64,000 nt of DNA from Melitaea cinxia. Taxonomy: Eukaryota; Arthropoda; Insecta; Lepidoptera; Nymphalidae. Below, one piece after another: positions 54,613 to 64,000 of this stretch (position 1 is its first letter; each line of letters starts with the position of its first letter). The stretch lies in NCBI RefSeq assembly GCF_905220565.1, contig NC_059401.1:17728766-17792765 (forward strand), given 5' to 3'. The position numbers and the translations under genes are program-made. The notes below the pieces were generated by a model. It worked only from the letters and a program-made list of their open reading frames with translations, did no database searches and was not told where the DNA came from.

Positions 54613-54757
54613 AAACAATATCAAACATTTTGTGCTGTACATTTAAAATATATTAATACGGTAGTCCTTCGAAACTTTATGCAACGTCGTAGATAATATG
54701 CAGTCGGAGGCATGAAATTGAAGGATAAGTCAAATCATTCTCTCTTTGATATTGTTT

Positions 54758-54850
54758 CTATTTATTTCGCTGACTTTGTGTGCATATTGAATTTTTATCT
54801 TGTTCCAGCTTTTTCAGTTGATTTTCTAATAGTTGTTCTTCACGCAGGCG
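54758..54850 (-). pseudogene. Coiled-coil-like coding fragment in right arm
   Basis: Minus-strand mirror of the previous entry, reading RLREEQLLENQLKKLEQDK then NSICTQSQRNK and a stop. Glu replaces Val at position 4, which fits the coiled-coil pattern better, so this arm may be closer to the original. Confidence 0.4.
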
Positions 54851-54889
54851 GGTTTTTTGTTTTTTTTTTTTAATTATTATTTTATTAAT

Positions 54890-55076
54890 CGATTATTTTT
54901 ACTATAAAAGTATTAAAAAAAAGAATGGGAATGATATTTAGTTTATAGTTTGATGTGGGTTATATATATAACTGTGTAACTGGTAGCATATTAATGCATT
55001 GGAATTAAAAAAATAGAAGGTTAAGAGTAGGCGCTTCCCGTAATCTTCATTTTGAAAGAGTAAAGTATATCAATAA
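54890..55076. other. No recognisable feature
   Basis: AT-rich. Confidence 0.4.
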
Positions 55077-55225
55077 TTGTGTTTGTTCACTTATATATAA
55101 ATGGGATCACATTACAAGCAGCAGATTTCAAATAAAAAAATGTATCATTATAATCGGTCTCCCAGTAAAATTTATCAGCTAACACACAAAAAATACGTTC
55201 AAAATGGGACCTCCTCTTTTTTCGA
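55077..55225 (+). repeat. GTTTGCTAGCAAAC-family repeat, diverged
   Basis: ATTGTGTTTGTTCACTTATA, AAATGGGATCACATTACAAG and GGGACCTCCTCTTTTTTCGA. Confidence 0.45.
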
Positions 55226-55662
55226 TGTCATTTAATAAAACAAATAAATGCCAGCACAAAATAACCCAATAATTGTTTCAAACATATATACTGTATTATG
55301 AAATATACAGAATCAGACACAGAATCTTCCCCAGCAAAGAGAAGAAATATCACGATCTCGATTGAAGTGAAAAATGGCATCAATTCCGAATGTTTAAGGC
55401 GAATAATGAGAACCATATTTCTAAAGTAAAATGTTTTATTTTTTCGAGATTGTATTCTAGTATAAATGTAGTACAATTCCAACGTTCAAGACTATTCGCG
55501 TCACTATTTTGAACTACTCTTTACTAATGGTTTTTTCTAGTTGTCCGAGAAGATAACAGCTCTTGTGGAAATTACTACTGGAACGTTCCTGGACATCTTT
55601 GATGATTTTTCCCTTTTCCTTTAAACTAACTTCAAAAAAATTATGAGATGTTCTGTATTTAT

Positions 55663-56030
55663 AACCGACTTAAAGAAAAGAGGAAGTTCTCAATTCAACC
55701 GTATTTTTGAAGTTACACTTCCTTTGTCGTGTTAGGGAAAAATGATGAGAGTATATTTGTACGATGCGCGCGCATACCGTCGCAAAATACCGACACCCTG
55801 AAGTTAGCTTGCCAATGAAGTATAACTTCTTACGTGAGTACTTACCTCAGAACTTTTTTAAGGGTGAACCGATTTAGATGATCCTGTTTTCAATCGAAAG
55901 GTGGTGCTTTTTCACACGATTCTATTTATATTTTATCAAGATCAGTTATCAGATTTTTCGTCGATCTACGTTGTATTGTTCGAAGTAATTGAAGTCGGAT
56001 TTTTTTTTTCATTAGCGAATAAACACAATT
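55663..56030 (-). repeat. GTTTGCTAGCAAAC-family repeat carrying an inserted block
   Basis: Starts AACCGACTTAAAGAAAAGAG and ends GAAGTCGGATTTTTTTTTTC, AGCGAATAAACACAATTA. The block at 55733-55845 interrupts it. Confidence 0.6.
55733..55845 (+). repeat. Repeat block with GATGCGCGCGCATACCGTC
   Basis: TTAGGGAAAAATGATGAGAG, ACGATGCGCGCGCATACCGT, CCGACACCCTGAAGTTAGCT and AATGAAGTATAACTTCTTAC match 36757-36905. The extra hairpin stretch of that copy is missing. Confidence 0.7.
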
Positions 56031-56034
56031 ATTC

Positions 56035-56530
56035 TTTATATCTTTGTATTTTGAATTTCTAACCATGTACATCATCTTCCTGCCCTAATCCCACTTATGT
56101 AGGGTTGGCACAACATGTTATCCTCTTCCATTTCTCTCTATTCGTCATTTCAGCGCTTACTCCTTTCTTTCTCATATCCTCACTCACACAATTTCTAAGC
56201 ATGTACACTCCACTTAAAGTTGCTACAGTATGTAAAAACGATCAAGTGCAAATCTATGGAGCGAAAAGAAATAATAAAAATAGAACGACTTAAGCTAACA
56301 AGCTTAATGTGAAGCTGTGATGTGAGAAGTTATTGTTCAGTAGTTAGAATATTAAGCAGTTAACTTCAGTTCAATCCTAACAACACCCAATCAAGCTGAT
56401 ACATTCAAAAACAAATGTTATAATTGGTACGGATTAGGCTGCAATAATTTGCAGTAATGTGAGCAGAAGTTGCTCAGCAGTGGCGTTACCGTAGTAGTTT
56501 CAGTTCAGTTCAGGAGAAAAAGTAATAATA
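56035..56530. other. No recognisable gene
   Basis: Mixed AT-rich sequence, with nothing assigned. Confidence 0.4.
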
Positions 56531-56534
56531 ATTG

Positions 56535-56775
56535 ACATTGGGAACAGCAGAAAGTATCCTGCTAAAATCTGGAGAAATCCAAATAGAATAGTATCTCAAT
56601 CCTGCAGAGGATCACAGCTAAATGATACTGCGTTCAAGCAGTGTAGTGTTTGAGGATTGGGGGTAGATTCGGCGGGGCGTTTGTCAAGTTTCTGGTGATG
56701 TAGGCGTTTTTAAGCCAGGGTTATCATTTACTATCAAAGAAGCCATACACTTGTTTGCCGACCTACATTTACAAA
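56535..56775 (+). mobile_element. SINE-like element, GAGGTAGGGCACAGCAGG family, diverged
   Basis: TTGGGAACAGCAGAAAGTAT, GAGGATCACAGCTAAATGAT and CTTGTTTGCCGACCTACATT, then A-rich sequence. The middle is shortened. Confidence 0.65.
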
Positions 56776-57266
56776 AAAAAAGTTACTCATCAATGCTGTT
56801 AGCAGAATTTGTCAGTACAGTTCACTTCAGTTCATTCCTAACTACTCCTTACACATAAGTATATTCACGCAAACCATCAAATGCTCATCAAAATTAAACA
56901 ATCATTAAGTCGCTACGTAATTACAAATAGTAATTAGTTAGGTTTATTGTTAAACTATTTCGGACGAGGCGACGTTAAAACTAATTGAGCTATAACAGCA
57001 GTGATGGGTCGTGGAACTTTCGTCTAGCTCGTAAACTGACGTTGCTCCTCTATGACTTCCTCATATGAACATCGTTTTACAGTTCTAGTGAAAACTTTAA
57101 TGATTTAATTTTGACTAGCCCTTTAGCGCGGTTTGCAGTGGCATTGCTTCCTCTCGGTTGTGGGTTTGCTTAAATTTGTATGTCAAAGGCTTAAATATAT
57201 AAGTGGAAGAACAAAGAAATTAAGTAATCAAAGTATTATCTTTGAATGACTCTTTATATATATCCA
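56776..57266. other. Mostly unassigned; possible SINE head at 57110-57190
   Basis: GACTAGCCCTTTAGCGCGGT, GGTTGTGGGTTTGCTTAAAT is reminiscent of the tRNA-like head seen at 60176, but the B box is weak. Confidence 0.35.
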
Positions 57267-57533
57267 TCATGTTCGGAAATCAAGCTTACGGCTCACCTGA
57301 TGATAAGCGATTACCGTAACTTATACCTGCAACGCCAGAAGCATTGTAAGCGCGTTGCCGACCATACCCCCAATTTCCCCGGAGCTCTTGTCACCTTACT
57401 CACTAACAGGAACACAACACTGCTTGAAAAAAAGTATTATTTAGCTGTGATCTTCTGTAAGGTCGAGGTACTACACCAGTCGGGCTGCTTAGTATTTTGA
57501 GCAGGTCCTGTTGTGCCCTACCTTAGTTGAATA
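57267..57533 (-). mobile_element. SINE-like element, GAGGTAGGGCACAGCAGG family, antisense
   Basis: GTTCGGAAATCAAGCTTACG, GCTCACCTGATGATAAGCGA, TGTGATCTTCTGTAAGGTCG and GAGCAGGTCCTGTTGTGCCC, TACCTTAG. Confidence 0.75.
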
Positions 57534-57544
57534 ATATATTTCTG

Positions 57545-57838
57545 CATCGCCAGGAGTATTGCCAACCCTATCTCTATCACTCCCCAAGAGCTCTGGTCAC
57601 CTTACTCACCACAGGAACACACTACTTGTGAGCTTTATTATTTTGATTCGATTCCCGCTCACGACAGACATTTGTATCGACCATATATATGTTAGTCGTG
57701 CTCTGGGCGTTGTGTTTGTGTACGAGTATTGTATGTATTTCCGGACCCCCAACACAGGAGAAAATCCTACTGGGGGATCCGTTGGTTGTGAAGCGTTTAT
57801 CAAAAGTATTATTTAGCTGTAATCTTCTGTAACTCAAT
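57545..57838. repeat. Nested repeat fragments: GAGGTAGGGC family split by a tRNA-SINE
   Basis: Bases 57545-57625 (GAGCTCTGGTCACCTTACTC) and 57806-57838 (GTATTATTTAGCTGTAATCT) are two consecutive antisense pieces of one GAGGTAGGGC-family copy. A sense tRNA-SINE body (57635-57805) lies between them: GATTCGATTCCCGCTCACGA (B box), TGTATTTCCGGACCCCCAAC and GGTTGTGAAGCGTTTATC. The tRNA-SINE evidently inserted into the older copy. Confidence 0.6.
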
Positions 57839-57839
57839 T

Positions 57840-58500
57840 TTACAATAGGACTTCAAGTAATTATAGCTTTATGAAAACATGTTAGATTTTTTTTTTAAAG
57901 AATTAATTAATTGCTGTGGCAAAAATATTTTAAGTGTACCGTGAAGGCCTTATCTCAAAGATGTCTAGTGTGCTCTTTTTACGGTCACTGCATAAGTCTA
58001 GTGACCCTGGATTCCGGTCTGCTGCTTAATGTGTAAAGTGCTGGACTTGAGATAAGTCTGTACGTCTTAAATAATCATTGTTTTGCTGTCCCAAATTATA
58101 AAAAAAAAAATATTTTTTAAATTTAACAATATGAAATAATTAAAAACCTAAATAGACTTTGATATTGGACTGTGAAATAATCACATTTGAGAACTGTTCC
58201 AGAGTAGTGGTGTAAGAGTTCAAACAATTCAACAGCTTGATAGAGTTCGACATCGAGATATCTAAATTTGGACAAATACATTTAAAGATACCATAATATT
58301 ACAAACATTAAATATTTAAATTAAAAATAAGAACACAATATTTGTACCGTGTATTTTGTGTATAATTAATTACCTTGTGACATTGGCCAACATTTTGCTC
58401 TTATCTTTAATGAATGTGTAACCACGCTTCTATTCCATAACGAAACAGTTAAGTGTTGACTTTTTTTATTAAAAATGAAAATGAAAGCGATTTAAAAAAA
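57840..58500. other. No recognisable feature
   Basis: AT-rich. Confidence 0.4.
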
Positions 58501-58514
58501 TTACTTACAATATT

Positions 58515-58730
58515 TTGGAAAATTTAAAGTTACCGAAGATGCTCGTGAGGTGTCATACCAGTAGCAGAACTATTCGAACTGCTAGCTCTGACGTCATGCG
58601 AGAAGAGATAAATGTGTCACAAGCCAACGCACGGGCCGATCGTGCCTCTTTATCGCTTGTTCCGCGCTGTCGCCTGCACGCTGAGGCTCAGGCGGAACGT
58701 GACACTTTTTCGTGAGTGCAGCTAGTGTTC
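58515..58730 (+). other. GC-richer unassigned patch
   Basis: Contains the palindrome TGACGTCA (58589-58596) and a 66-codon frame (58515-58715) rich in Arg and Ala, not recognised. The composition stands out from its flanks. It might be an exon, a promoter segment or an unknown repeat. Confidence 0.3.
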
Positions 58731-58839
58731 ATAGATTAATAAGAAGTCTACATACATGTACACCTATGTTCTTTGAAGTAAACTAAAGTACATTTTATCA
58801 TGACTCCCATTTAAATATAATCGAGATCAGAGAAGTGCT

Positions 58840-58945
58840 TTATGAATTATCTCTAATAACGCATATTTATTTGATTACGTTTTCATCTACCTACGTTGTA
58901 TTACTTATCAATTTAATGTTTTTTTTTTGTTAGCACAATTATAAA
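58840..58945 (-). repeat. GTTTGCTAGCAAAC-family repeat fragment
   Basis: TTATCTCTAATAACGCATAT, CTACCTACGTTGTATTACTT and a T run, then GTTAGCACAATTA. Confidence 0.5.
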
Positions 58946-59159
58946 TTTATGTAAATAGATACGCTAGAGCACCATGTTGAGGTTCACTATATTATCACCA
59001 ATTTCCACAGCATCTTTGATGATATCTTACAAACGACTGACTTATTCTGCTAAAAGTGATTATCTATATTTCGATTAAATCGAAATCCATATTCATAATT
59101 CTCAAAGGAAAGTGAATCAACTGAGACACTAAATAACTTATGTGTGATGGCTATCCTTG
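58946..59159. other. No recognisable feature
   Basis: AT-rich spacer. Confidence 0.35.
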
Positions 59160-59367
59160 CGGGTTTCCCCACCGTGTCTTGGAGAGTACGTGAAACTGTC
59201 GGTCCCGGTTGTTATCATAAATACCTGATAGCGATTGTAACTCATAGTAGGGAGTATATCCATATACACAGTTCGGTGTGGTAGCGTGTTGGATTAGGTT
59301 CCAATCTTTCTCTTGCATGGAAAAAGAGGCATATGTCCATGTGGTATGTTACTGGCGGAAAGGTATC
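59160..59367 (+). mobile_element. tRNA-headed SINE with RTE-like tail, 3' portion, diverged
   Basis: GGGTTTCCCCACCGTGTCTT, TGTCGGTCCCGGTTGTTATC and AAAAAGAGGCATATGTCCAT. The head is missing. Confidence 0.65.
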
Positions 59368-60175
59368 GTTACAGTGACGATTCCAAAGCGCTCACTTTAA
59401 TAATTTTTAAATCGTAATTCATAAAGCATTTACGTAATTTTATTTAGTAACCCATAAGTAATAATTTCAGTCGTAACCATTTCGATCTGCGGACATGACA
59501 AATATTTGTACGGGGCATACAGATATTCGTCGTAGTCAGCACATTAGTGCAATCACACTGTTAACTCGTAATGATTCTCAACTAACTACGGCCATTAAGT
59601 GTGATGTCGTTATTAATTGGTAATAAGAATTATATGTTGTGCAAAAGGGATATATTTCTTCATAAAATACAATTTCACAAGCAATAATAATAATAAATGA
59701 CTTCGATCACGCATTTCATATTCATACATATTCAAAGAGCTCGTATGATGACGCTATTGGAAGTGACAACAGAAGCCTTAATTACAGGACAGCGTACAAA
59801 GGCATTTACATAATGAGAGGAGAGAGCTCTCTTAATGAATTTTCCATAGCGTTATGATTGTTTGGCGATTGTGTTCAGATTGCAGATTGGTGCAGTTTTG
59901 AGTTTGGCGATCCAGTTCGAGAGCAATACACTCAAAAAGTAAAAACGCATTACTTTGATGTTTTTAGGTTGGTCATTTATATCATGATACTTGCATTATT
60001 ATATGCAAGTGCTGTTGAGAATTGTTTTTCTTTTTATCCTCTTTGGTGTGGTGCGTGTGTCGTGTAACACACGCCAAACACCTAAAAATTTGCGGGTTAA
60101 TAATATGCGGGTTTCATATTTTCTATTTTAGGGATGGATATTTTGTAATTGTATACACAATGTACTTACATTTAA
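59368..60175. other. No recognisable gene
   Basis: Two open frames (59858-60067, 60022-60255) overlap in different phases and have no domain. The second runs into a SINE. They are not supported. Confidence 0.35.
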
Positions 60176-60602
60176 CTAGCCCGTTGGCGGAGTTTGTAGT
60201 GTCCCAGCTTTCTGCTTCGGGGGTTTTGGCTTCGGTTCGCTTCAGGCCTGTGTGACAAAAATTAGCCATATATTTCGGCTGTTACAACACAAGCATAAAG
60301 TTTCTTATTTTAGGAACAGAACCGTGTGTGTGTGTTAAAGCTATTTTATTACTAATTAAATGTTTCTTTCCTGTTACTATGTCTGTCCTTGTGGGTCTCC
60401 CCACCATGCCTCGTTGAGCACGTTAAGCCGTCGGTCTCGGTTGTTATCATTAATACCTGATAGTAATCGTTACTCATAGTAGGGAACATATCCATCAACC
60501 CGCAGTGGAGCAGCGTGGTGGAATAAGTTCCGATCCTTCGCCTATATGGATAGAGAGGCCTCTGCTCAGGAGGTCGCTGCAGAGGTATGTTACAGGCTGA
60601 AT
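60176..60602 (+). mobile_element. tRNA-headed SINE with RTE-like tail, long variant
   Basis: The head is TAGCCCGTTGGCGGAGTTTG and GGCTTCGGTTCGCTTCAGGC. An extra body segment follows (CGGCTGTTACAACACAAGCA, shared with 33365-33445). Then come the common body (GTCTCCCCACCATGCCTCGT, CGTTACTCATAGTAGGGAAC) and an altered tail (GGTATGTTACAGGCTGAATG). Confidence 0.7.
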
Positions 60603-60850
60603 GCGCGTAAATGTTATCTTAGGCGTAACCCGTAGCGTGCATTTCATATAGGCAGAAAGGCACTGCCTACCTTGGCATGTTACTAAAAATGATATATAAA
60701 ACATGAACATTGCATATTTTTGAAAAACATAAACCATAATTCAATTTAAATCCGCTTCAATTTGAAAAACCCGCCGTCATATATGTATGCGATATTAGCG
60801 CTTCGTGCTGTAATAATGATAACGGTCATTCTCCAATTCGGCGTTCTTTG
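60603..60850. other. No recognisable feature
   Basis: AT-rich flank before the first TAATTACCGT motif. Confidence 0.35.
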
Positions 60851-61062
60851 CCTAATTACCGTGACGTTTTTTATTTTTCACTGATTTGACTTAAACACAT
60901 TAAAATATGAAACAAATCAAAAATACGAATTCAATAATCATTTTGGCATGTAACAGTTAATTGTGGTTTTCTAGATAATGAGACTTAAAAAATTTATGGG
61001 TATGGTAATTAGAAAATTTATATATTTAATGTAACGGTAATTAGAAATAATATTAGAATATG

Positions 61063-61338
61063 CTGTGTGGTTACGGCAGTAAGAATATAGCCACTCCCTC
61101 TCTTCCCGTGAGTATCGTAAGAGGCGACTAAGGGATTACACAGTTCCACTACCACCCTGGAACTTGAAAGTGCCGACCGATGGTGGGATAATCATCCAAC
61201 TACTGGTTTTGAAATATACAGGCCGAAGACGGGCAGCAGCGTCTTAGGTGCAACAAAGCCAGCCCTGCGGTCTTCAACCCGCCTGCCCAGCGTGGTGACT
61301 ATGGGCAAGACAAGACAAGACACATGAGTTCACGCCAC
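61063..61338 (+). mobile_element. RTE-tailed SINE, 3' truncated
   Basis: CTGTGTGGTTACGGCAGTAA through GACCGATGGTGGGATAATCA to GTGGTGACTATGGGCAAGAC, CACATGAGTTCACGCCA, then it stops before the RTE tail. Loss of the 3' end is not how such elements normally truncate, so a later deletion joined it to the neighbouring pseudogene. Confidence 0.75.
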
Positions 61339-62366
61339 GTTTTTCTTGAAATATATTCTCTCTTGCCAGGACAAATGCGACTGATCTCATCTTGCTCAAC
61401 AAAAATTTGGACGTCTTGTTTGGTTTTCTCTACAGTAGTCCCTATATTATTACTATGTAAATACTTTGGTTCTATTTCTTTATCATGACTTTGTTTTGGT
61501 TTTGGATATGGCGTGTTTTATATTTCAGTCTCAATGCTTGCTTCCTGTACTTTTCTTTTGCTCTTCTTAGCTCTACTGTTTGGTCTCAAATATGACATTT
61601 CTTTATGTGTTTTCTATACATGCCTTCTAAATAACAATAAGAGTGAGATTTTTTTACGTATCGGTTTCTCGTCAGTTATCTTTGAAGATGGTGAAGTTGG
61701 TGTTGAACACAAGGAAGACGCTCGTTCCGTAATATTCACACTTGTATCTTTATTTTCGGTCAAATGCTCATTATTGATTAATAATGAAATAACATACTTT
61801 CAGTAGAAGATGATGACAGAGCACTAGATGGACGCGGCGTTGATGTGGTTAAAGAAGGTTTAAAATTTGGTGCCTTTTTCAAGGGAACTAATTCTTTTTC
61901 AAAAGAAGTCGACTGCAGAAAAATTTGGTCTTGCTGATTATCTTCTTTTTTTTGATTTGGGATTTTCGGGACAATTTTGTACTCTTTTAGTGTACTTTTT
62001 AGTGCAGCGAGTATGATAAATCATTGAGATGTGGTGTGACAAAGTTTCAAGAGGATCTGTTATATTTTTATCAAGCACCTCTATATCTAAGGTCACTTCT
62101 TCCTCGATTGTTTTCAATTTTCCCTTTTCCTTTTGTCTTTTATAGTAAGCTCTGAAATTTTCTCTACTTCTTTTTTGAGTTTTCTTCCGGCTTTTGGTGA
62201 CATTTCGCAGATAGGCAGTATTTTTTTTTATTGTACCCTTCTTTCTCCTTTATTTTTTTTTGATTGCTAATACAAAAAGGGGCATTTTTATTTCGTTCTC
62301 GGCATTGTCGCGCGGCAAGTCTTCTATTTTCTTTAACTTCCTCTTTGGTCTTTTTAGGTTTATCTT
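61339..62366 (-). pseudogene. Decayed gene of an uncharacterised Lys/Arg-rich arthropod protein family
   Basis: Read on the minus strand in several frames. First comes DKPKKTKEEVKENRRLAARQ, then CRERNKNAPFVLAIKKK (62366-62262). After a shift in an A run, VTKSRKKTQKRSRENFRAYY and KRQKEKGKLKTIEEE follow (frame 62201-61938). A Ser/Thr/Pro-rich linker comes next (about 61937-61800). Last, VQIFVEQDEISRICPGKREY (61517-61339) precedes the break at the SINE. I recall this order (basic repeats, linker, D-x-SR-x-PGK motif) from uncharacterised proteins multiplied in insects and other invertebrates. The function is unknown. Several frameshifts and stops show that it is dead, and the C-terminal half is missing. 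Confidence 0.5.
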
Positions 62367-63061
62367 ATAAATTAAATAATTTGATGAATGGTCAGCATAT
62401 AATATAGACATATTTACGGACAATAATAATAATAATCTACGAAAACCGCGGTAAACAAGTATTACTTTTTCATACAACGGTAATTATAAACATATGTTAA
62501 TTAGTATACGGTAATTAGAAAACGACAAATTTTCATAAAAATGTTTAAAACCGACACAGTATACAAATTCTAGCTTATTATAACGTACAGAGGCCAAAGT
62601 ACTGTCTTCATTTACATGATCAACTTGGGTCTATCTTAAAAATCTAGTATTAAAATAAGAACAACGGTAATTAGAAAAGTTTTTAACCAAGGCTACGGTA
62701 ATTATATACTTACGTGCTTCATTGGCGGTACACTAACATGAGAGTCATACAACTGCTGATGGACCTCGGTACATACTGAGGAGACGCGATGCGTACGGTA
62801 GTGATGTGCCAAATACTTTTATTTAGGGATGTGCACTCGAGAACAGCAGATGTTACGGTAATTAGAAGTTTCCATTGGACATACGATTACTTCATAATAA
62901 TTATTTGTAGACTGGTTCTATTGAGTTGATATTTTGTTATGCGATAGACGCTGCTTAATATCGTTTAAAACGTTTAATGGATCAAAGTAAATCTATACGC
63001 TATAAAAATTACAAGCAAGTTTTAAGATTAAGTTGGTGTGCGGACACGCCACGGTAATTAG

Positions 63062-63440
63062 AGAATAGAGGTTTTTTGAACATAAGTTAAATTAATTTAG
63101 TCTTAATTACTTAAAACAGAAGCCAATATTTTTTTTACAGCTAGGTACGGATGCTATCTTTAATATATAAAAAAGTGCATGATTGAATAGGATGATATTA
63201 CGGTTTAAACAAGCCCGGACACGAAAAATTTGCTAATCGGAGAATGGCCGATAAATGATAACCTGTCAAATTTAATTGTCTTGAATTCGATACCGTTTTT
63301 ACCGATAATTATAATATTTGACACGGTCGCATAATCGCATCCGCCATCCGAATCATTCCACAAAGTAATATGTATAAGTATGACAATTCACTTTGAATTT
63401 TTCGTTGTGCGTTCTTGTTATTAGTGAAAATATTAATATA
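63062..63440. other. No recognisable feature
   Basis: AT-rich flank to the right of the motif region. Confidence 0.35.
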
Positions 63441-63446
63441 TTAGTG

Positions 63447-63572
63447 ATGAACAAGTTTACTTGTGAAACATGTAACGGAGATATGCGTTTGATGAAAGTA
63501 AATAGTGCGTCCAAATTCAACACGTTCGGTTTTACGGATAAATTAAAAAAAAATTCAGGCGTATTGATTTAA
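63447..63572 (+). CDS. Short ORF with CxxC, possible first exon
   Basis: An ATG opens MNKFTCETCNGDMRLMKVNS, then ASKFNTFGFTDKL, and stops at 63572. The C-x2-C could be half a zinc ribbon. GATGAAAGTAAATAG inside it would serve as a 5' splice site after residue 17. No family is recognised, and it could equally be chance. Confidence 0.2.
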   Translation: MNKFTCETCNGDMRLMKVNSASKFNTFGFTDKLKKNSGVLI

Positions 63573-64000
63573 CATATAAATAACAATGACGTTATAATTT
63601 TTCATTTATTAATAAATAAACAAGTACTTTCATCAAGCATACAATTTCGTAACTAATTAATAGTGTTATCAATGATTTCCTATGTTTGACACAGACGAAA
63701 TTATCAGAATGCCGGCCTTATGAGGTCACTATGTTTATCCAGCAACTGATTTGTTTTATAAGTATCAGTTGGTTGCTGTACGTGTATTCGTATGCCCGCA
63801 TATTTAGTATAAATGCACTTTACGTATCCAATAATTTACTTGTCTGTTCTTGAAATTATCTAAAAGCCTTTATTCCCAACAAAATAGAAATAAATTAGGA
63901 AAAAAATTGCGAGAAAGTAAGTGCACTGTGGCTGTTCATTTTTTTTTAGTGCCTACCCCATCTAAAACCTTTATGCACGCCACTGGGCGTAACAAGCGTC
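63573..64000. other. No recognisable feature
   Basis: AT-rich to the window end. Confidence 0.35.

Larger units (their letters stand above)
54486..54886. repeat. Long inverted repeat (foldback), about 140-bp arms
   Basis: The left arm (54486-54625) and right arm (54745-54886) are reverse complements apart from one substitution (GTGTAGAAC versus GTGAAGAAC) and a length change in an A/T run. The 119-bp loop is unique. Outer ends read AAATAATAATT then an A run, and the mirror T run then AATTATTATTTT. Confidence 0.9.
60852..63061. mobile_element. Candidate undescribed transposon-like unit with repeated ACGGTAATTAGAA motifs
   Basis: The outer ends, CTAATTACCGTGACGT (60852-60867) and ACGCCACGGTAATTAG (63046-63061), are inverted repeats with one mismatch. 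Between them the motif ACGGTAATTAGAA or close variants recurs at 61004, 61034, 62477, 62508, 62664, 62695 and 62855, all in the plus orientation. The motif groups lie on both sides of a decayed minus-strand gene (61339-62366). An RTE-tailed SINE (61063-61338) sits in the left part. No target duplication is evident, and the class is unknown. Clustered homeodomain-type sites (TAATTA) are an alternative. Confidence 0.45.

Noticed and set aside
61513..61806. 97-codon plus-strand ORF
   Set aside because: It is the antisense of the decayed minus-strand gene, whose reading agrees with a known type of protein order.

Overview
The window is AT-rich, repeat-dense, intergenic-type DNA from an insect, most likely a moth or butterfly. 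I infer this from the repeat repertoire: SINEs ending in a tail like GGCCTATGTCCAGCAGTG, an RTE-clade LINE with the same tail, tRNA-headed SINEs, and several short dispersed families that I recognise as typical of Lepidoptera. No intact host protein-coding gene was identified. Nearly all coding sequence belongs to retroelements or their relics.

Layout. 1-4280: non-coding DNA with a few SINE pieces. 4299-9460: two head-to-tail copies of an R2/R4 (Dong)-like non-LTR retrotransposon with a restriction-like endonuclease. They sit in a (TAA)n tract that continues into the (TAA) tail of an antisense LINE 3' end. 9449-10600: a mosaic of two antisense LINE ends, a Penelope-like GIY-YIG endonuclease fragment and another repeat. 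10600-13770: SINEs and dispersed repeats. 13780-15141: a 5'-truncated but open RTE reverse transcriptase between two (TA)n tracts. 15150-47150: repeats with long featureless stretches; it includes a hAT MITE with an 8-bp target duplication (35497-35995), a palindromic element (27806-27948) and a minisatellite-bearing block (41494-41960). 47196-47350: two fused 5S rRNA-derived units, minus strand. 47880-50771: a nearly complete Jockey/CR1-superfamily LINE with one frameshift in an A run. 50950-60800: SINEs and repeats, and a 140-bp-arm inverted repeat whose arms each encode the same coiled-coil-like peptide (54486-54886). 60850-63062: a region with repeated TTCTAATTACCGT-type motifs and inverted ends around a decayed minus-strand gene of an uncharacterised arthropod protein family. 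This last region is the best candidate for an undescribed mobile element.

How the parts relate: the RTE element, the 330-bp SINE family and the tRNA-headed SINE family share one 3' tail, so RTE machinery is a plausible common mobiliser. The R4-like pair appears to use simple TAA tracts, including LINE tails, as target. Several SINE copies show 9-12 bp target-site duplications, so target-primed insertion has been active here. All family assignments come from reading motifs; no database search was run.
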